From the NCBI GenBank assembly GCA_963597615.1, contig CAVBQS010000008.1, positions 1 to 45,098 on the forward strand: a stretch of 45,098 nt of DNA, in the 5' to 3' direction. The notes beneath the pieces were generated by a model. The model had not been told where the DNA came from, searched no databases, and worked only from the letters and a program-made list of their open reading frames with translations. This document shows, in pieces, positions 42,852 through 45,098 of this stretch. A program made the position numbers and the translations under genes. Within the stretch, counting starts at the first letter, position 1, and each line of letters opens with the position of its first letter. This stretch comes from CAKRJP01 sp963597615. Its GTDB lineage: Bacteria; Bacillota; Clostridia; Lachnospirales; Lachnospiraceae.

Positions 42852-45053
42852 ATGCCAAACCTACAAGGACAAGTAAATGCACAAAGACAACAGCAACAAA
42901 ATCTTCAAATAAACTATGGACTAACACAGGAACAAATTCAAAATGGGGGATATACCCAAGCAGAGCTAGAAGCTCTTGAAATGAAACGTAAGGAACTAGA
43001 AGATGAGTTCTTCCGCCAACTTATTAATGATGAAAAATATAAAGAATTAGGCAACCTGCAGAATTATTTAACTGAAAGAAGTCAGAAAATCTGGACTCAA
43101 AACTTTGATGAATGCGAAAAAAAAGCAGATAAAATTTTCGCAAAATTCAGAAAACTATATGGTAAAAATGCAGGAGAAAAGAACTGGGAAGAAAGAAGTA
43201 GGGAACTGGCCCAGTTAAAGGCAGACGCTATAGCTCTTACTGAAACTATGGCCCAAAAGGATCAAGCTCAAGAAGCCATTCGAGACAAGGCCACTTTTCA
43301 GGACTTTGATGCAGAGATCAAGGTCTTGATTAAAAAATCCAGTGATTCGGATTCTCCTACTTATAAGGCAGTTGTAACACTTGCTAAAGAGTACATGAAC
43401 ACAAAAGATTTAAGTGAACAGCTGAAGATCATTAGAAGAATGCAGCCTTGTATGCAGGAATATGCAAAACTTAGATACAAGACCACATACGGGACCAAAG
43501 AAGGCAAGCGGCGTATGGCGCAAGTCACAAAGTTATTGGCCATGTCGGATAAATTTTTAGAATTCCAGGAATACGTTGATCTAAAAACCCAGAACACAAA
43601 GTTTGCTGCCACAATGGACCATGAAGCAAAATATGAGGAAGCTGAAGAATTTGAGGAAACAAGACGCAGATATGAAAGAATAACTACTACCCGTTTCCTT
43701 GATGAAAGATGGTTTCAAATTTGCCTTCCATACAAGCGAGATGAAAACGGCAAAGTCACAGAAGATACCAAAGCAAATTATGATACAAGCATGAAATTTT
43801 TAAAGGCATATCAGTCAAATAATACAAAAAGACAAATGGCTGCAATTGCCCGAATTTTTCTGAAACAGAACCTTCTAGATTATACAAAAGATGATTTGAC
43901 TAGAGAAAATATTTTCAAGCTCCCGAAATCTGTCTTTGGAAAGGATATTCAGCGAAGTAATAAACCTATTTTGTTGGATTTTATGAAAGAATTAAGTCAA
44001 CGTACAAAGGAATATGATACCTTACTAAACTATATGTCAGATCGTATTACCGATAAAAGTTTGGTAATAATGGTTGCGACTATGTTCCCTCATATGCTGA
44101 GCATAGGTATTAATAACGACTCCCTAGCAAAGCTTGAGCAGCCAGGTTCTAGAGAATCCATGGTAACTATGGCAGATGGGATGCTGAAAGATGCCAGGAA
44201 AGTATTTGATAGAAAGCACCAACCTCTTGATCCGGTCTTAGAAAATAGACTTCGTGCGTTGATTGCAGAAGTAGATAGAGAAGAGCAGGAGGAAAAACAA
44301 AACCCAGCCTCTCCAGAGTATTTGAAAGAGCTATGTCGCTATCAAGTAAAAAGAAAGAAGTTGTACGAAGATAAGGCACAGACCCTGATCAATGAACGTT
44401 ATTCTGATCATATAACTGGAGAAAACAAATATTGGAAGAAAAATTCTCATCTTGGCTCCCTGCTTTTACCTTATACTGTAAACAAAGACGGGCAGGTTAC
44501 AAGCAAATCAGAAGAGTTTTTTAAATACAATGAGAAAATAATGCCCCTACTACACAGCGAAGACCCAGAGGATCGAATTGCTGCTCTTGCTTCTGTTTTC
44601 TTAAGATTAAGAAAATTTGATTTTGCAAAAGAACTTCCTACTGGCTCAACCATTGCAAAGTACGACAAGGAAATGCTAGAAACTCCAGGTTTCGTAAGCC
44701 AGTACCAGGCATTTGGCGATTTCTTAGCAGAGGAAGCAAAAAGAAGTCCAGACCATCCAATGATTAAATACATGAAAAAAGTTTATGAGAACCCTCTTAC
44801 AGCTTACAGCCTAAGTTTAGTTAGCACCAATCGATATGCTCATGGATATGATAATAAGGGAGCCTTTATGAATAATGCCCAACTGGAAGATCAATCTCAA
44901 AAAACTTTTGATGATATCGTTCAGTTAACAAGTGAAGAAATGAAAAAGCAGAAGGCAGAAAAAAATAATAAGCTATCTTACACTGACGAAACTGAAGACG
45001 CAAAATTAAAACAGCTATGCGAAAGCAGAGGGCTTAAGGTCTTTAATAAATAA
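42852..45053 (+). CDS. Uncharacterised helical protein with an internal duplication, 733 residues
   Basis: I do not recognise a functional family. The product is cytosolic by appearance: no signal peptide and no membrane segment, charged and helical. Residues 1-40 are Gln/Asn-rich (QRQQQQNLQ), followed by LEDEFFRQLIND at about 49-60, matching MEEQFFRTYKED at the same depth in the giant protein. GTKEGKRRMA at about 214-223 parallels GKSGSGKKRLA there. Two segments, about 292-395 (LPYKRDENGKV to LLNYM) and 539-641 (LPYTVNKDGQV to MIKYM), align as an internal repeat. I chose the ATG at 42852, eight bases after AAAGGGG; a GTG at 42846 is too close to it. Confidence 0.82.
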   Translation: MPNLQGQVNAQRQQQQNLQINYGLTQEQIQNGGYTQAELEALEMKRKELEDEFFRQLINDEKYKELGNLQNYLTERSQKIWTQNFDECEKKADKIFAKFRKLYGKNAGEKNWEERSRELAQLKADAIALTETMAQKDQAQEAIRDKATFQDFDAEIKVLIKKSSDSDSPTYKAVVTLAKEYMNTKDLSEQLKIIRRMQPCMQEYAKLRYKTTYGTKEGKRRMAQVTKLLAMSDKFLEFQEYVDLKTQNTKFAATMDHEAKYEEAEEFEETRRRYERITTTRFLDERWFQICLPYKRDENGKVTEDTKANYDTSMKFLKAYQSNNTKRQMAAIARIFLKQNLLDYTKDDLTRENIFKLPKSVFGKDIQRSNKPILLDFMKELSQRTKEYDTLLNYMSDRITDKSLVIMVATMFPHMLSIGINNDSLAKLEQPGSRESMVTMADGMLKDARKVFDRKHQPLDPVLENRLRALIAEVDREEQEEKQNPASPEYLKELCRYQVKRKKLYEDKAQTLINERYSDHITGENKYWKKNSHLGSLLLPYTVNKDGQVTSKSEEFFKYNEKIMPLLHSEDPEDRIAALASVFLRLRKFDFAKELPTGSTIAKYDKEMLETPGFVSQYQAFGDFLAEEAKRSPDHPMIKYMKKVYENPLTAYSLSLVSTNRYAHGYDNKGAFMNNAQLEDQSQKTFDDIVQLTSEEMKKQKAEKNNKLSYTDETEDAKLKQLCESRGLKVFNK

Positions 45054-45098
45054 CTAAGACTTCCCATACCCCAAGTGGGGTTCGCACCTTGAAAATTC

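Noticed and set aside
1..45098. tRNA or rRNA genes, CRISPR arrays, insertion sequences, prophage genes
   Set aside because: No cloverleaf-like sequence with CCA/T-loop features, no regularly spaced repeats, and no transposase, integrase or phage structural gene was found by reading both strands; a computed scan would be decisive for tRNAs.

Overview
The window looks like a chromosomal segment of a low-to-moderate GC, obligately anaerobic Clostridium-class Firmicute, most likely a Lachnospiraceae-type gut bacterium. The signs are strong AGGAGG-type ribosome sites, U-tract terminators, citrate fermentation genes, an FprA flavodiiron protein, a group-B-like [FeFe] hydrogenase, GHKL/LytTR signalling and BioY. 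I see no rRNA, tRNA, CRISPR array, transposase or phage gene. Nearly everything is on the minus strand. The exceptions are the hydrogenase and the last gene.

Layout in coordinate order. 1-1963: the citrate lyase operon citD-citE-citF (citF cut by the window edge). 2076-3360: a PAS protein flanked by two inverted copies of a structured repeat (elements A and B). 3388-5054: a DUF2798 membrane protein whose ribosome site is buried in a perfect leader hairpin, then an aldo/keto reductase. 5082-9082: a surface-polymer O-acylation module (SGNH hydrolase, DUF4358 protein, MBOAT acyltransferase, DHHW protein). 9291-16325: a giant 2344-residue cytosolic helical protein of unknown function. 16443-17872: a secreted nuclease and a small conserved protein. 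17989-23688: a signalling operon (LytTR regulator, GHKL kinase, propeller sensor with degenerate GGDEF, PAS-GGDEF cyclase). 23845-28434: FprA, a CitMHS citrate transporter with a possible leader attenuator, and the divergent hydrogenase. 28494-32243: BioY and siroheme synthesis (sirC, hemC, cobA-hemD). 32358-42633: one long sulfur operon. 42852-45053: a second large uncharacterised protein.

The most coherent system is the sulfur operon with the siroheme operon beside it. An ABC importer of the sulfonate/taurine type, a thioredoxin, a cytoplasmic arylsulfotransferase-like protein and thioredoxin reductase are followed by a MetY-type PLP enzyme, a siroheme sulfite reductase, a TusA-like protein, a second thioredoxin, a ThiS-like carrier capped by a C-terminal Cys after Gly-Gly, a ThiF/MoeB-like E1 and an M67 JAMM peptidase. 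The second half matches the logic of the protein-thiocarboxylate homocysteine pathway described in Wolinella succinogenes (HcyS, HcyF, HcyD, MetY, Sir). The first half may feed it from organic sulfonates or sulfate esters instead of activated sulfate. That link is an inference.

The second unusual theme is the pair of large unknown proteins. The 2344-residue and 733-residue proteins share an N-terminal signature at the same depth, a later GK-x-R-type motif and a similar promoter/leader segment. This suggests a co-regulated paralogous family with no function I can assign. The third is the A/B element pair: a conserved, foldable core of about 120 bases closed by long arms that differ between copies yet remain self-complementary.
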